Assembly (NCBI GenBank): GCA_014529385.2
Contig: CM043957.1
Location: 64,664,003 to 64,728,002 of the forward strand
DNA: 64,000 nucleotides
Direction of reading: 5' to 3'
Origin: Adiantum capillus-veneris
Taxonomy: Eukaryota > Streptophyta > Polypodiopsida > Polypodiales > Pteridaceae
Shown piece by piece: positions 10,867 through 23,350 of the stretch. The notes beneath the pieces are model-generated. The model was not told the DNA's origin. It worked only from the letters and a program-made list of their open reading frames with translations, and searched no databases. The first letter of the stretch is position 1, and every line of letters starts with the position of its first letter. The position numbers and the translations under genes were made by a program.

Positions 10867-12080
10867 ATCAACATCCCTATCATCTGTCCAGCTTGTTTCA
10901 ACCATAGATTGTTTTTCTATGAGGTGTTGTCAATATGCCAATAGAGATAAGATCATGGCTATGTGCAATGAATTTTGGGGACAAAGTTTGCAAAATAGAA
11001 CCAACTATGTGTATGATACAATGTTGACTGCTTGGCATGATACCAAAGCAACTACAAAGACTTTCTATGTATTTTCTTTTAATGGCAATGAGGTTTGTAG
11101 TAGAGCTTGGTACAAAATGCATGGCATTCCAAGAACTTCATTTTATCATTACTGTGAACAATTTGAAAATGGGGTTTGACGCTCAGTGCATGGTAATGAT
11201 GGTGTCATAAGAAAAGGAAGAGACCATACAGAAATGGGAAGGGCATTGATGTGCTCTTTTGTAGATGAAAACTCAGAGAAAATACCACATAAGAGTAGAA
11301 CTATGGAAGAAACCTTGCTTGCAGTACCAAACATGTACAAGCAACTAGACATCGTACATGATGTCAATAAAATACTCAAGAGTATGATTCTCAAGCCAAT
11401 CTCTAGCACTACATTCAATAGGGTTTGGAATACAGAGTTTGCTAATGTGGCCTTGTAAAAAACAAGGGATTTCTCCAAATGTGTTGTGTGTAGTCGGATA
11501 AAGTGTCAGCTGGATTCAATAAAGGATGATGAGCTGATTTCACATTTGAAGGATGAATGTAAAAATCACATGATGCAACAACAAAGCTGAAGAAATGTGT
11601 ATTACACCTGGCGTAAGTTCTCGCAAATGCAAAAGGATAAGTACTTATGCATTATACATGATAAAATGGACCAAAAAAAGACAGCAATACTTAGATTGCG
11701 AGTGAACTCAAAAGACTATGTGAATGCATATCAGTTGCAAGTATCATTAACAGGTATGATAACACATGGGCATGGGATGTATGGTCATTTCTCGTTGAAT
11801 GGTCTATGGCCTTCAGATCCGAATGCTACAACTGGTTCCCTTGCATTATGCTTAAAGAATTTGAAAAGAGCAGAAAATTATGGGCTAGGAGGTTTATGCC
11901 ATGATGGTATGCCATGCAACAATGTAACATTGTTCAATGCATTGAATTCAAGGACACCTCTAGACCACCAAAACAGATTGATGAAAGAGCATGAGAGGAA
12001 TGCATCAACAGCAGTAACACCACCGTTGGCTATTGAAGGATGTAATGAAGAGATTTCTAACTTGCAGTTATATCTTAAAC
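10867..12080 (+). pseudogene. Transposase-like gene relic (MDQ-K / DUF7869-like type)
   Basis: Three open pieces in line, with stops and frameshifts between them, carry motifs I associate with a eukaryotic transposase-like family. 10919-11179 has FYVFSFNGNEVCSRAWYKMHGIPRTSF. 11186-11458 has the helical middle part. 11597-12080 has CIIHDKMDQKKTAILRLR and VSLTGMITHGHGMYG. The later catalytic segment (an expected VGHTH.D-like motif) is not found, so the gene is truncated as well as broken. The last open piece runs into the 12.1-13.3 kb repeat array. Confidence 0.5.
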
Positions 12081-13270
12081 GGTATCCTTTCTCGCCACTT
12101 GAAATGCCCGTGATATGTTTTACATGGGAGTTTCATTCCAAGATCCACCACTTGTCCAAGCTAACCATATTCAAACATAGAGAGAAACAAAGGTCCACTA
12201 CTTGTCCAAGCTAGGCTCCATTGAAACATGGAGAGAAGGAACCTCCACCATTTCTCCTAGATAGGCTCCATTAAAACATGGAGAGAAGTAAGTTCCACCA
12301 TGTCTCCAAGATGCTAGGCTCCATTGAAATACGCAAAACCCATGATATTTTGTACATGGGGGATTTACATTCAAGGTCAACCACTTGTCCAACCTATTAT
12401 CCCTAGTAGGTTTGGTCTCACAATTCACCACTTTTCCACTCTATGTCATTATATTGAGAGGAATTGGATGCTAAGGTCCACCACTTGTCCAGCCTATAAG
12501 GTTATACCTTGAATGGTATTTTTTCTCACCACTTGTAATGCCCATGACATGCTTTACATGGGGGTTTTGTTCCAAGGTTCACCATTTGTTCAAGCTAATT
12601 CTATTGAAACATAGAGAGAAACAAAGGTCCACCACTTGTCCAAGCTAGGCTCCATTGAAACATGGACCTTAATACCAAATTATTCCTAGTAGCATGAGTG
12701 ATATTTTGTACATGGGGGGTTTACATTCAGGGTCCACCACTTGTCCAACCTACTTTTCCTAGTAGGTTTGGTCGCAAGATTCACCACTTGTCCACTCTAT
12801 GTCATTATATTAATAATAATTGGGTGTTAAGGTCCACCACTTGTCCAACCTATAAGGTTATATATTGAATGGTATTTTTTCTCACCACTTGTAATGTCCA
12901 TGATATGTTTTACATGGGGGTTTTGTTCCAAGGTCCACCACTTGTCCAAGCTAAATCTGTTCAAACATAGAGAGAAACAAACGTCCACCACTTGTCCAAG
13001 CTAGGCTCCATTGAAACATGGAGAGAATGATGCTCCACCATTTATCCAAGATAGACAACATTGAAACATGGAGAGAAGTAAGCTCCACCATGTTTCCAAG
13101 ATGCTAGAGTCCATTGAAATACCCAAAACCCATGATACTTTGTACATGGGGGGTTTACATTCAAGGTCCACCACTTGTCCAACCTACTATCCCTAGTAGC
13201 ATGAGTGGTTTGGTCTCAGGATTCACCACTTGTCCACTCTATATCATTATATTAAGAAAAATTGGGTTTC
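12075..13270. repeat. Hairpin-bearing tandem repeat array, left of the FCP1-like ORF
   Basis: Short units of about 48-55 bp alternate CCACCACTTGTCCAAGC with CTCCATTGAAACATGGAG, which folds as a 6-bp stem (CTCCAT/ATGGAG) around a 6-base loop. They are embedded in a higher-order repeat of about 350-450 bp that restarts with GGTTATATCTTGAATGG at about 12504 and 12856; a diverged version lies at 12069. The first unit overlaps the end of the transposase-like frame, so the array seems to have grown from sequence at that edge. A possible splice acceptor (TTTAATTTCAG, ending 13598) follows it. Confidence 0.8.
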
Positions 13271-13618
13271 CATATCTAAATGGATCTTTGCTTGGATAAG
13301 TGGTAGACCTTGAGACCTAAATACCCATTCTACACTAGAGCATTGATTAAGCCTTATGCACTTCAAGCATACCTTTAACAACAAGTAGTAGTTATTAGTT
13401 GACTTAAGTCTAGTTGAACTCCATGGTATTGAGACTAAGAGAGAGTGTAGCATAAAAAAGAGTCAGGATTTTAATTTTACTTTCTTTCTATTAATGAGTT
13501 AGATGTATTTTGGTATCTAATAAAACCTTAGGGTAGACAATGTAAAACTCATGTCTATTGTTGTGTTTTCATTAAGTGTTCTTGTTCTTTAATTTCAGAA
13601 TCATTATAGAAAAATGAA

Positions 13619-14374
13619 TTGGCTATATGCTGGCATAAATTGAAGAAAACTATTGAATTACCCATCCAACCTCCTCCAAGACCTTGTCCAAGGAATGAAT
13701 CACCTCCTTATCACCTACCACTTGCTTTCAAGGACATTAAAAGAGTACTTATCTTGGATCTAGAGGGGTTACTTCTCAAGACAATTGAAATGAAACATGG
13801 AGATTCTATGCCAACTTGGGCTCAACACATGCGACTTCTGGAGGATAAAGATGAAGTTTATCATGTGGTGCGACCAGACGCACAAAGTTTTTTGGATTTT
13901 TGTGCTAAATACTTTGAGCTATGGATATGGAGTTGCTATAACTTAACAAGGGTACAACGCATCACACAAAAATGTATTCCTGAGCAATATACCAAGTTCA
14001 AGGTGTTTATGAGTAGCAAAAATTGCCAAAATCAAAATATCATGTTAGGATTTACAAGGGTTTATCACAAAAATTTGAGTGATATTTGGAAGATATTTGA
14101 GGATTGGGATGCAAACAATACCTTAATTTTTTATGACACTCCATATAGGGTGATGTGGAACATGCCAGGGACATATCTTATATTTCCAAAGATGTGGAGG
14201 CAAACTTCCGAGCAACTTCAAAACTTCTTGCAGAGAACCATAATTCCATGGTTGGTAGGATGGTTGTATGCAAGAGATAAGAGTGTCTATACATACAACA
14301 CAATTGTAAATCAGTATAGTGATTCTGAGACAAATTATGTCCTTGGTGTGTACTTGTCAACACGAAAGCATTGA
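13619..14374 (+). CDS. FCP1/NIF-like (HAD-fold, CTD small phosphatase-like) domain protein
   Basis: An open frame of about 251 codons has the features of the NLI-interacting-factor/FCP1 homology family in order: RVLILDLEGLLL (about 42-53), HVVRPDAQSFLDFC then LWIWSC (about 81-108), KNLSDIWKIFEDWD (about 145-158) and NTLIFYDTPYRVMW followed by LIFPKMW (about 161-190). Canonical members act on phosphoserine of RNA polymerase II CTD and need DxDxT. Here the second Asp is Glu, the Thr is Leu, and the late Asp pair is Tyr-Asp, so catalysis is doubtful. No good in-frame ATG precedes the domain; in-frame TAG 13607-13609 lies just upstream, next to a possible acceptor (TTATAG). It may be a 3' exon of a larger gene, a captured fragment, or a recent pseudogene. 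Confidence 0.6.
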   Translation: MAICWHKLKKTIELPIQPPPRPCPRNESPPYHLPLAFKDIKRVLILDLEGLLLKTIEMKHGDSMPTWAQHMRLLEDKDEVYHVVRPDAQSFLDFCAKYFELWIWSCYNLTRVQRITQKCIPEQYTKFKVFMSSKNCQNQNIMLGFTRVYHKNLSDIWKIFEDWDANNTLIFYDTPYRVMWNMPGTYLIFPKMWRQTSEQLQNFLQRTIIPWLVGWLYARDKSVYTYNTIVNQYSDSETNYVLGVYLSTRKH

Positions 14375-15120
14375 ATAAATATGGCCATAAGATGCTTTTT
14401 TTACTCTAGTGTGTATCTTTCAACATTTGTATAATTTGATGTAGTCTTTTTTTAAAAAAAATAAAGGTGTGTCAATTTTCTGAACACTTCAATGGATTGC
14501 ACCCTACTCTAAGAAGACTTCAATGTACTATTGGAGTGCATCCTATTGTAAGGGGAATCTAATGTATTGCTAGAGTGCACCCAAATTTTTGGGGACTCAT
14601 GTTTTATTTGATTGGTGCCTATGTTGGGTCATATAGTAAAAGAAATTCATTTTTTGTCAACTCATATCGAGGTTGCATTTATTTGTAACTATGAGAGAAT
14701 TGATGTTTGATGTCAAAATAAAACTTGTAAGTGTGGATCAGAGAATTCATGGACTTTAAATATGTGAGAGGGATCTTTTTCTTGGGCATAAATGTTTGCT
14801 TCAAGAATTTTGTCATTGCATACTTTATGTGAAAGAGTTTTAGAACCTAAAAGACTTTGAAAAGAAAACTATGGAATCTAAGTGCATGTATTCTTGAATG
14901 GCTTGAAAGTTGATGTATACATGCATGTCGCCTTGATGAAGATTTAGATCTGACAAGATGCAAAGCTAGAATTCTTGGACGTTACCTTTGTCAATTTGGT
15001 AATAACATATTTAACTTTCTTTTCTTATGGGTGGACAATATATTATTATGTGCATTTGGAACCTAATTGCTTGACCTTCAAACCAAGATTCCTATGTTAT
15101 TTTTTCATATACTTTTTTGT
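14375..15120. other. AT-rich spacer after the FCP1-like ORF
   Basis: No supportable gene. A degenerate repeat around TGCACCCTACTCTAAG and GTGCATCCTATTGTAAG occurs at about 14497-14585. The first part could be 3' UTR of the upstream ORF. Confidence 0.35.
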
Positions 15121-16800
15121 AATGAATTGAGATTGTGGATACAAGGTCCAGCACTTGTTCAAGCTAGATCTAAGAAAGTATATATACTGAGTCTTCAAAC
15201 TAGTAAACCAAGGGAAGAGAGAAGCAGGGTCCATCACTTGTCCAAGCTCATCTCTAGACAACATAGAGAGATGTTAGGTCTACTAATTGTCCAATATAGT
15301 CATGGAGAAATGATAGAAGGTTGCTCCACTTGTCCAACCTATCATCTCTAGTAAAATGGGAGGTTTGGCCTTAAGATTCACCATGTAACCAGCCTATACT
15401 TCATTGTATTATGAAGAGTAGAAAAGCAAAGCTCCACCACTTATCTAAGGTAGTTCCAAAATCAACATGGAGAGAAGAAAGCTTCACCATTTGTCCAAGA
15501 TAGGTTCCATCAAAACATGGAAAACCTCATATATGTTGTACATGGAAGCTTTTTTCCAAGGTCCACCACTTGTCCAAGCTAGGATCCATTAAAACATGGA
15601 TAGAAACAAGGCTCCACCACTCATCCAACCTTTATAGCTTCAAAGTGTACCGGTTGTCTAAACTAGGCATGGGAAAACTAGGCATGGGAAAATAATAGAA
15701 GGTCCACCACTTATCCAATATATTATCTCTAATAGCATGGGAGGTTTGGTCTCAAGATTTAGGAATTGGCTGACCTGTATTTCATTGTATTATGATGAAT
15801 TTGGTTTTAAAGTCAACTACTTATCCAAGCTATAAGGTTATATCTTGAATGGTATTCCTTCCCATCACTTAGAAAACCAATGATATGTTGTACATGGGGG
15901 GGTTTGTTACAAGTTCCACCACTTTTCCAGGCTAGTTTCATTGAAACATGGATGAAGGCAAGCTCCACCATTTGTTAAAGCTAGACTCCATTGAAATCTA
16001 GAAAATCCATGCTATGTTGTACTTGGGGTTTTTGTTTTAAGGTCCAACACTTGTCCAAGATAAGCTCCATTGAAACATGGAGAGGAGAAACACTCCACCA
16101 CTTGTCCAAGCTGGGAAACATTGATAGTATTTGGTTTAGTTTGAAGATCCACCACGTGTCTAAGCTAGCTCTATTGAAACATAGAGAGAAGCAAAGGTCC
16201 ACCAATTGTCCAAGCTAGGCTCCATTGAAACATGGACAGAAGCAAGCTCCACCATTTCTCCAAGATAGGCTCCATTGAAACATGGAGAGAATCAAAGGTC
16301 CACCATTTCTCCAAGCCAGGCTCCAGTTTTCCAACCTATAAGGTTATATCTTAAATGGTAATCTTTCTGATCACTTGGAATACCCATGATATGTTTTACA
16401 TGGGGGTTTTGTTCCAAGGTCACCACTTGTCCAAGCTAACTCTATTGAAACATAGAGAGAAGCAAAGGTCCACCACTTGTCCAAGCTAGTCTCCATTGAA
16501 ACAAGGAGAGAAGCAAGCTCCATCATTTCTCCAAGATAGGCTAGCCTGGATAAGTGCACCTTGAAACCAACCTTCCTATGAGGCAATAGATCATATGCTA
16601 CATCTTTTATGTATGCCCCATGCCTCAAATTAAGAAGTTATAGATTAGAAGTGGACCTTGCTTGAATGTCACATGCAGTAAGTTAAGGAAAAATAGCCAA
16701 GTGGATTGTATTCCTCAATGGATCCTTGCTTTCACAAGTTGTGAACCTTGAGTCACTTTTACATTAACTTGGACAAGTGGTGGACCTAGAAACCAACCTC
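15120..16800. repeat. Hairpin-bearing tandem repeat array, right of the FCP1-like ORF
   Basis: Same family as 12.1-13.3 kb: CCACCACTTGTCCAAGC and CTCCATTGAAACATGGAG units, with higher-order restarts (GGTTATATCTT.AATGGTA) near 15835 and 16341. Near 16540-16800 a few units appear in reverse complement (GGACAAGTGGTGGACC). The array was cut by insertion of the chromovirus LTR at 16815. No coding sequence. Confidence 0.8.
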
Positions 16801-16814
16801 TCCATGTTGAGATA

Positions 16815-18408
16815 TGTAACATTTAATGGTCTAATAACTTATGTGTAGCGGAAATTAGCATGAATATAGTGGGCATTTCATTAGAGTAGATTCCTAATGA
16901 GAATTACAAGAGTGCTTGGGTGGAGAGAGCAACAAAAAGCATAACACCTAGTTAGATAGCATCGATAATACTTTCAAAAGAGAGAGCAATTAAGCTATTG
17001 ACAACAGTTGAGGACCGGATTTTCATGGAGCCGGTCCCCCCTCCAAAAGGCTTTGTATTATGGTTTCTCCCATCAAGAGAGACATTGTACAATACAATTC
17101 TTTGTGTTCCTTCAAGACTAGCTAGTGCAATGAAGATGGAAACTTTATGCACTAAGCAAAACACTTAACAAACACAACTTGAATTATCCCCGTTCTCAGA
17201 CCCAAGACCTCACACACCTTTGAAGATGGTGAGAGCTAGCAGGGTATGAGAGTAGATTGAGAGGAAGAAGGAGTATCTTACGAGAAAGATGTACATCTCC
17301 TCACATAATCACTCATATTAGCATAGCTTAGCTTAGTAATTAGCTTGGTAGAGGAGATGAGCATGCATTGAAGCTTGGCTCTTGGTTGGATTTGCATCCA
17401 CATGCCAAGAGAGTGTTGATGTAGGCTTCTATCTCACAAGCTTGGAGTAGGTGATGAGCTCTCCATTAAAGCTTGGGAGGAGATAGAGTATTCTTCCTTC
17501 ACACATGGTCAAGTGTGAGTGTGTGTGTGTGTGTGTGTCAATGCCAAGCAAAAATCAGCCCCCTCTCTCTCTTGGGCGAGCCCTTGTTGCTAATTTGGTC
17601 TGGCTTTTGCCTCATTGGACCTCCCCAAGTCAAGCCAATGGATATTAAGCAGCATAAGTGATAGCCTTCTGTCATGTGTCCCCCTTTCCCCTTTTGTGAG
17701 AGCTTTAGGTAATTAAATAATTAAACTAAACTCTCATTGGACCCCTTTGCTTCCTGGCCAATAGAAATCAGGCAAGCCATGGGGCTTCTGAATGCTCATT
17801 GGACCCTTTGGGAGACTGCCCAATAGTCTTCTAGGAGACTTAATTCTCATTGGTTTCTTTTATTAAATGTTTTTAAATTAATTAAACTACATTTTTTCTA
17901 GCTTAATTCTCATTGGTCCACTTCAAGGGTCTTCCAATAGGAATTGGGCACACCTTGTGGGCATCTGGCCTAGGGAGCTGACATGTGTCCCTCATTCCCT
18001 TTGTGTAAAGGGAGCCTGTGTGTGTGTGTGGCTTTCTCTCTCATCCCCTACCTTTAGGGCTCGCCCCCTCCCATGTAGGGATGTGCAAAGACTTTTAGGG
18101 CACACACAAAGCATCCAATTTTCCCTAGGGTTGACCTTTGGACACAACCTTTGAATTTTGGAACCTTAGCATTTTGGAAGTCTTAATGGGCTGAACCTTA
18201 GGGTCTTTTTAGCCCATTTTTGCACATGGCTCTTTTGCAGATGGCCCCCCCTTTGGATCCCTATTTTCCCTCCTTTGGTTCCCTACTGTGGCCGGTCTGC
18301 TAGCTTAACCAATATTCTAGCTTTTTCTCCCCTGGCCTTCCCCACATTAAATGATCAGTTTAATATGAGAAAATCATTTAGGAGAATTAGATATTGATTA
18401 TTATGACA
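16815..18408 (-). repeat. 3' LTR of chromovirus
   Basis: 1,594 bp, from TGTAACATTTAATGG to TTATGACA on the plus strand, the same length as the partner at 36987-38580. It contains a (GT)n run near 17514-17538 and CATTGG-type repeats near 17736-17930 (TCTCATTGG), but no credible ORF. AGATA immediately outside is the target duplication. Confidence 0.95.
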
Positions 18409-18764
18409 TTACCTCTCTCTTGAAATCATAGTCGTCCTCGACTATGGTGTAGAGAAGATAAAGCATGTTCATGAGTCCTTTTCTTAGCGGGTAGAGGATC
18501 CCTATGTTACCCTACGACATCATTCCACAATGGATGACTAGTCCATTTGGCGCTTGAGAGCCTGAGGCTGCCGCAAGCATGTCTGCACATTAGTCCTCTA
18601 AATCTTCCATAGTAGAGTGACAAGCTCTACTTGGTGTTTGGGAGACGTCATCTCCGCAAACTTGATCTAAGCATGCATACTAATTCATTTTTGTGCACAA
18701 ATAAAGAAAAAGAGAGTCTTATAAGACAAAAATTTTGTTCATTTTTAACATTTTGTACATTTTC
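18409..18764 (-). other. Chromovirus 3' untranslated region with polypurine tract
   Basis: Between the pol stop and the 3' LTR. The minus strand next to the LTR reads AAGAGAGAGGTAA (18409-18421), the polypurine tract that primes plus-strand DNA. No coding sequence in the rest. Confidence 0.75.
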
Positions 18765-20290
18765 CTACTCTTGGGAAGCATTGTAAGCATTGACAAGGTT
18801 TAGGTTATCCTTTAATTGTATGCCTTGCATCCATCTAGCATCTTCAAAAGGATAATTCTTAAACTTAATAAGATATCGTCGGATAGTCTTACCGCCTCTT
18901 AGTACCTTGTCTTCATGTCGGAGAATGGACTCGGGCTGCAGCACCTCTTCTTGGTCCTCGATCTCCGGTGGGTCTTCAATAGTTGGTTCTTGAGGTGGCT
19001 CTCCTTTGTAAGGCTTTAATAGGATCAAATGAAAATCATTGTGTATGAGCCAATGATTGGGCAACTTAAGTTGATAGGCCATCTCATTGATTGGCCTAAG
19101 AATCTGAAAGGGACCATAGTACCTTTTTGCTAGTTTAGCATAGTACTTTTGGTGGCCCGTAGGATTCTTTCCCATCGTGTGCCTTAATCGAGCCTTGGGA
19201 AACTTTAACAAGACCCAATCGTTTTCTTTAAAGGCTTGGGCTCTTCTGTGCTTGTCAGCAGCAGCCTTTTGCCTTTGCTGTGAGATAGAGATAGCATCCT
19301 TAATCTTTTGGAAAGATTCTTGTAGGTCTCGGCTATACTCATCTGCAGCGAAGATCTTCCCATGTACCTTAAGTAGCAAGGGACTTTTTGATCTTCCCTC
19401 AATTACCTCGAAAGGTGCTTTTCCTGTGGAAGTATGTACAATGTTATTGTAAGCATACTCTACTAAGGGTAAGTATTTCTCCCATTGGGATCTTTGATCT
19501 ACTTCCGTTACATAGGCTTTTAGTAGATCAAGAATTGTTAGGTTAGCTATTTCACTTTGGCCATCAGTTTGTGGATGATAGGCCGAAGAGAAGTTTAGCC
19601 TTGTTCCTAAATTCTCAAAGAGACCCTTCCAGAAATTACTGGTCATTCTAGGATCTCTATCCGACACTATGGACATTGGCAACCCATGGTATTTGAAAAT
19701 TTGTGAAATAAAGAGGGTTGCCATTTGATGGGCTTTGATAGTCTTTTTGACAGGTATAAAATGAGCTTGTTTACTAAACCTGTCTACTATCGTCCATATT
19801 CCCGTATTCCCATGGATAGACTTAGGCAATCCAAAGATAAAATCCATGGATATGCTCTCCCATGGTGAATCAGGGATGGGCAAGGGTTGAAGCAATCCAA
19901 GTTGCTTCCCTCTATCAAATTTTGTCTTTTGACATACCACACATTTGGAAACATACTCTTGTATGTTCACTTTCATGGTAGGCCAATAGAAATATGTTTC
20001 AATTCCCTTTAAGATAGACTGAATCCCTCTATGCCCCGCATAAGGTGGAGCATGATATTCATACATTACTTTCTCACGTAGTGAGTTAGTAACGCATAGT
20101 CTATTGCCATAGAGAAGATAACCATCTTGTAAAGTAAATGGTTCTTCTTTCTTCCCTAATGCAAGGGCTGAAATCACATCTCTGAAATCGGGATCAATAG
20201 CATACTCATCTATCATTGAAGATAGATCATTGTGAGCTGCTATGGAAACCGCATTCACTCTCGGCCGTCTTGAGAGTGCATCAGTACTTG
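18765..20290 (-). pseudogene. Chromovirus integrase and chromodomain (3' part of pol)
   Basis: An open frame of 497 codons (18765-20258). HHCC zinc motif: H..H in YAGHRGI with CVVCQ (about 70-105). DDE core: SMDFIFGLP, SDRDPRM and GQSEIAN (about 135-235). A GPF/Y-type segment follows (YYGPFQILRP, near 385), then a C-terminal chromodomain (RYLIKFKNYPFEDARWM, near 465-480). The chromodomain places it among chromoviruses, which tend to target marked chromatin. The frame is separated from RT/RNase H by a one-base deletion near 20283-20286, just after AGKHNQV; without it the RNase H end would read through. Confidence 0.9.
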
Positions 20291-21294
20291 ATTATGCTTG
20301 CCAGCAATGTGAGCAATATGAAAATGAAATTGTGAAAGGAAATTTTCCCACCTCATTTGTTTGTCGGAGAGCTTGGTCTGCGTCATGAAGTACTTAAGAC
20401 TTTGGTGATCCGTTCGCAGAATGAAAGGAGTCCCCAATAAATAGTGCTTCCATGAGTCTAAGGCATGTAGAACTGCAAGGAGTTCTTTTTCGTATATGCC
20501 TAGAGCTTGCTCAACGGGGTCGAGCCTTCGGCTTTCATAGCCTATGGCGTGCCCTTCTTGGAGCAAAACAGCTCCAAGGCAATCACCACAAGCATCACAT
20601 TGGACCTCAAATGGTTTTGAGAGATTCGGTAGTGTAAGCACAGGTTGAGAGATAAGCTTTTCAAAAGCATTGTTCTCCTTAGCAGACCATGTATACCTAA
20701 CGCTTTTCTTTGTTAGGTCATGTAATGGTCCTGCAATTTGTGAGAACTTTTGTATGAAGCGTCTATAGTATGCACACATACCTATGAAGCTTGTTAGTTC
20801 ATGAAGATTCCTTGGTTTAGGCCATCCTTTTATTACCTCTAACTTGGATGGATCCATTTGGATGCCATCTTGAGAGATAATGTGACCTAAATACTGAATC
20901 TCTTGCAAGAAAAATTCACTTTTCTTTCGATTAACATAAAGTTTATTCTCTCTTAAAACTTGAAATATTACCTGGAGGCGTTGCTTGTGTTCCTCCAATG
21001 AATTAGAGTAGATGATAATATCATCAAAGAACACTCCAGTGAAGGTTCGATGAGTCCTGAACAGCTTCTCCATCAAGCGGTTGAATGTGGCTGGTGCATT
21101 GGTCAAGCCAAAAGGCATGACAATGTATTCGTAAAGACCAAATGTAGTGCGAAACGCGGTCTTTACAATGTCTTGATCAACTATCCTTATTTGATGATAG
21201 CCACTTTTTAGGTCAATCCTACTGAAGTAGGTCAATCCTTGTAGCTTATCAAATAGGTCTTCTACTCGTGGAACGGGAAACCTATTCTTGATAG
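20255..21294 (-). pseudogene. Chromovirus RT (C-terminal part) and RNase H
   Basis: This begins exactly at the nested insertion with KNRFPVPRVEDLFDKL and continues IDLKSGYHQIR, MPFGLTNAPATF, catalytic VFFDDIIIYS (about 100-110 of the frame), then RNase H (VQCDACGDCLGAVLLQEG, YEKELLAVLHAL, TDHQSLKYF). The extra residues at the start of the open frame come from the nested LTR. The N-terminal part of the same RT ends at 34160 on the other side of the insertion (NRITI). Confidence 0.93.
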
Positions 21295-22374
21295 TGAGTA
21301 GCGTTAAATGGTAACCTTGCATTTGCACTACATTTCTACTTAAATGTATATATTTTTTATCAAAGTTTTAACCTAGTGTTCATTCTCTCTTTCCGTAATA
21401 GCTTTTTTCCATACAAACACCTTACCCTTCTCAGATCTTTATGCATTTACATCATATTTCTCTCTTCATGCTAAATGTAAATAGTAAACTTAATTCTACT
21501 CTCCTAGTTTTTTACTGCACATTCTTTTAACTAATTACCTTTACTAATTTAAATAGCTATCTACATCCCATAATTTGTAAATAAATAATTTATGGGCACT
21601 TATCTTACCTATCTTCTCTCAAGGGTAGGGTTAACCTTGTAGGCTTTCCCTTCCCCACCACTATGTGACCCAAGTTTTGGATCATTTACTTGTGTTGGTC
21701 AACAAATCTTAAATATAATGTATATCCCCAATAAATCAAACTATATTGGAGCCTACCTCATTTGTTTAAGGTGGATTCCCTTTTGAAAAAAGCATGCTAC
21801 ACCTTGGATGCATGCTAAAGGGCCCCCTACAAGGAGACTTGGTTCAAAAGGTGTTTTGGATGCATCTTGAACGCCTTAGCTCGTGGGTATACTTGAGGAA
21901 CACTCCAAAATCATCTTAAACACTTTGAGAAGGTCAAATTTTCCTTTTACAGCACCCAATTCTGAGTTACAAGCTGAAAGTTATGGTGAAAACAAGGTGC
22001 GGCGGACACTGTTACTGCAGGTCAAAGTTACAATCAGGTAAACCACAAAGGTGAAAAGTTTTCTTGACTTCTCCAACATTCTAAAATACCAATGGGAAGT
22101 TAAAAACCACTTGCATGTGGAGGGGTCGGCTCAAGATGCTTCCAGAGACACAACAAACAGGATGGGGACACTCTGCAGGAGCCACTGGAGGGACATCATG
22201 GTGGGGCCCACATACATTATCAACCCTTATGGAGACTCCACGACCTAAAAGGATATTTTTAATGAAAAAATAAGTCCCTTATTTGCATAATTGAAGGAAT
22301 GGTCAAAAGGGAACCTAACTATTGTTAATTACCTACCCTAGTCAAGTTTAACCTAACCCAAGGTCTTGTACAGC

Positions 22375-22384
22375 TATAAAAAGG
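22375..22384 (+). promoter_or_regulatory. TATA box of Tat-like LTR promoter
   Basis: TATAAAAAGG about 1,080 bp into the LTR, also present in the 3' LTR at 33231-33240. It would place the U3/R boundary near 22405. Confidence 0.6.
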
Positions 22385-23119
22385 CCCTTTGGCAAGCACA
22401 AAAATACACACACCTACTCCATTGCTGCAAATAAGCTCCTCTAAGGTTAGGGAAGCCCTAATATCTCTCTCCTCTTGTCTCCCTATCCATTTCCTAAGCT
22501 CGCTATCATAAGCGGCACCATAGAGAGAGCATCAATATGCTATTGCTACCATTCTCTTGCAAACATTTCTCTTATCATACTCATCCTTAAATAAGGATTG
22601 TAGATTCTATATGAGAACAAGGATATCAAGTTCAATGATCTATCTCATGGTCTGATCAACAAATTGTTGCAATTGGGGTGTCGTCGTCACACTTTTGCTC
22701 TAAACGCATGTAAAATTGGTAAGCCTATCTTGGCAGCTTCTCATATTTTGTGCTCATTGGGTTGCTTGTTTGTTGAGAAAGTTTTTTGTGCACCATGATG
22801 TCTATTTGCTTGGATTCTCTCCTATGTTGTGTGTAAGTAAGTCTTGGGGCTGCATAGATGGAGAAGAGCTCTCTATGCATGCCGCCTTATGTGTGTAAGT
22901 AGTCTCTTCTTTTGGGAAAGGAAAGGAGTTGTCAAGTATTTGTGCATTATGGTGTTTTGAGTTTTGAGGTTTTGTGCTTGATTTTCTTAGAAGTATATGA
23001 GCACTAATATGGTGAAGGTCAATCTTTGCATGTGAGTTTGTGCAGTGTTCAAAGGGATTGCTTAAGGAGTGTGTGTTGAATGGTTGAAGGGCATTTTGTG
23101 TTGAAGCACATAAGGAAGA

Positions 23120-23124
<5 letters not shown>

Positions 23125-23204
<80 letters not shown>
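23125..23204. repeat. (GT)n microsatellite in 5' LTR, about 40 units
   Basis: Nearly perfect GT run of about 80 bp. The same site in the 3' LTR (33966-34019) has about 27 units, which explains part of the LTR length difference. On the minus strand it produces false (TH)n reading frames. Confidence 0.95.
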
Positions 23205-23205
<1 letters not shown>

Positions 23206-23350
23206 GTATATGGTTTGTTTTGGTTTCCTTCTTTCTCCATAAAAGAGGGTGGTGCCCCTAAGAAATATGCGTGTGTAGGGTCTCACGGAGTGGTTGTCTG
23301 GTGGGAGCCTTGAGTTGAGCCCCATCTCAAAAAATCCGCTCTCATAAAAG

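Larger units (their letters stand above)
21295..23344 (+). repeat. 5' LTR of Tat-like element
   Basis: 2,050 bp starting TGAGTAGCGTTAAATGG and ending CCGCTCTCA. It contains a TATA box (TATAAAAAGG, 22375-22384) and a long (GT)n run at 23125-23204. Relative to the 3' LTR it keeps about 10 bp at 22305-22315 and about 16 bp at 22557-22572 that are deleted there. Confidence 0.93.

Noticed and set aside
12075-16800. CRISPR-like array of regularly spaced palindromic repeats
   Set aside because: The spacers are themselves repeated, there are no cas genes, and the context is a plant nuclear genome. It is a tandem satellite.
23049-23325. Minus-strand frames encoding long Thr-His repeats
   Set aside because: Pure translation of the GT microsatellite in the LTR.
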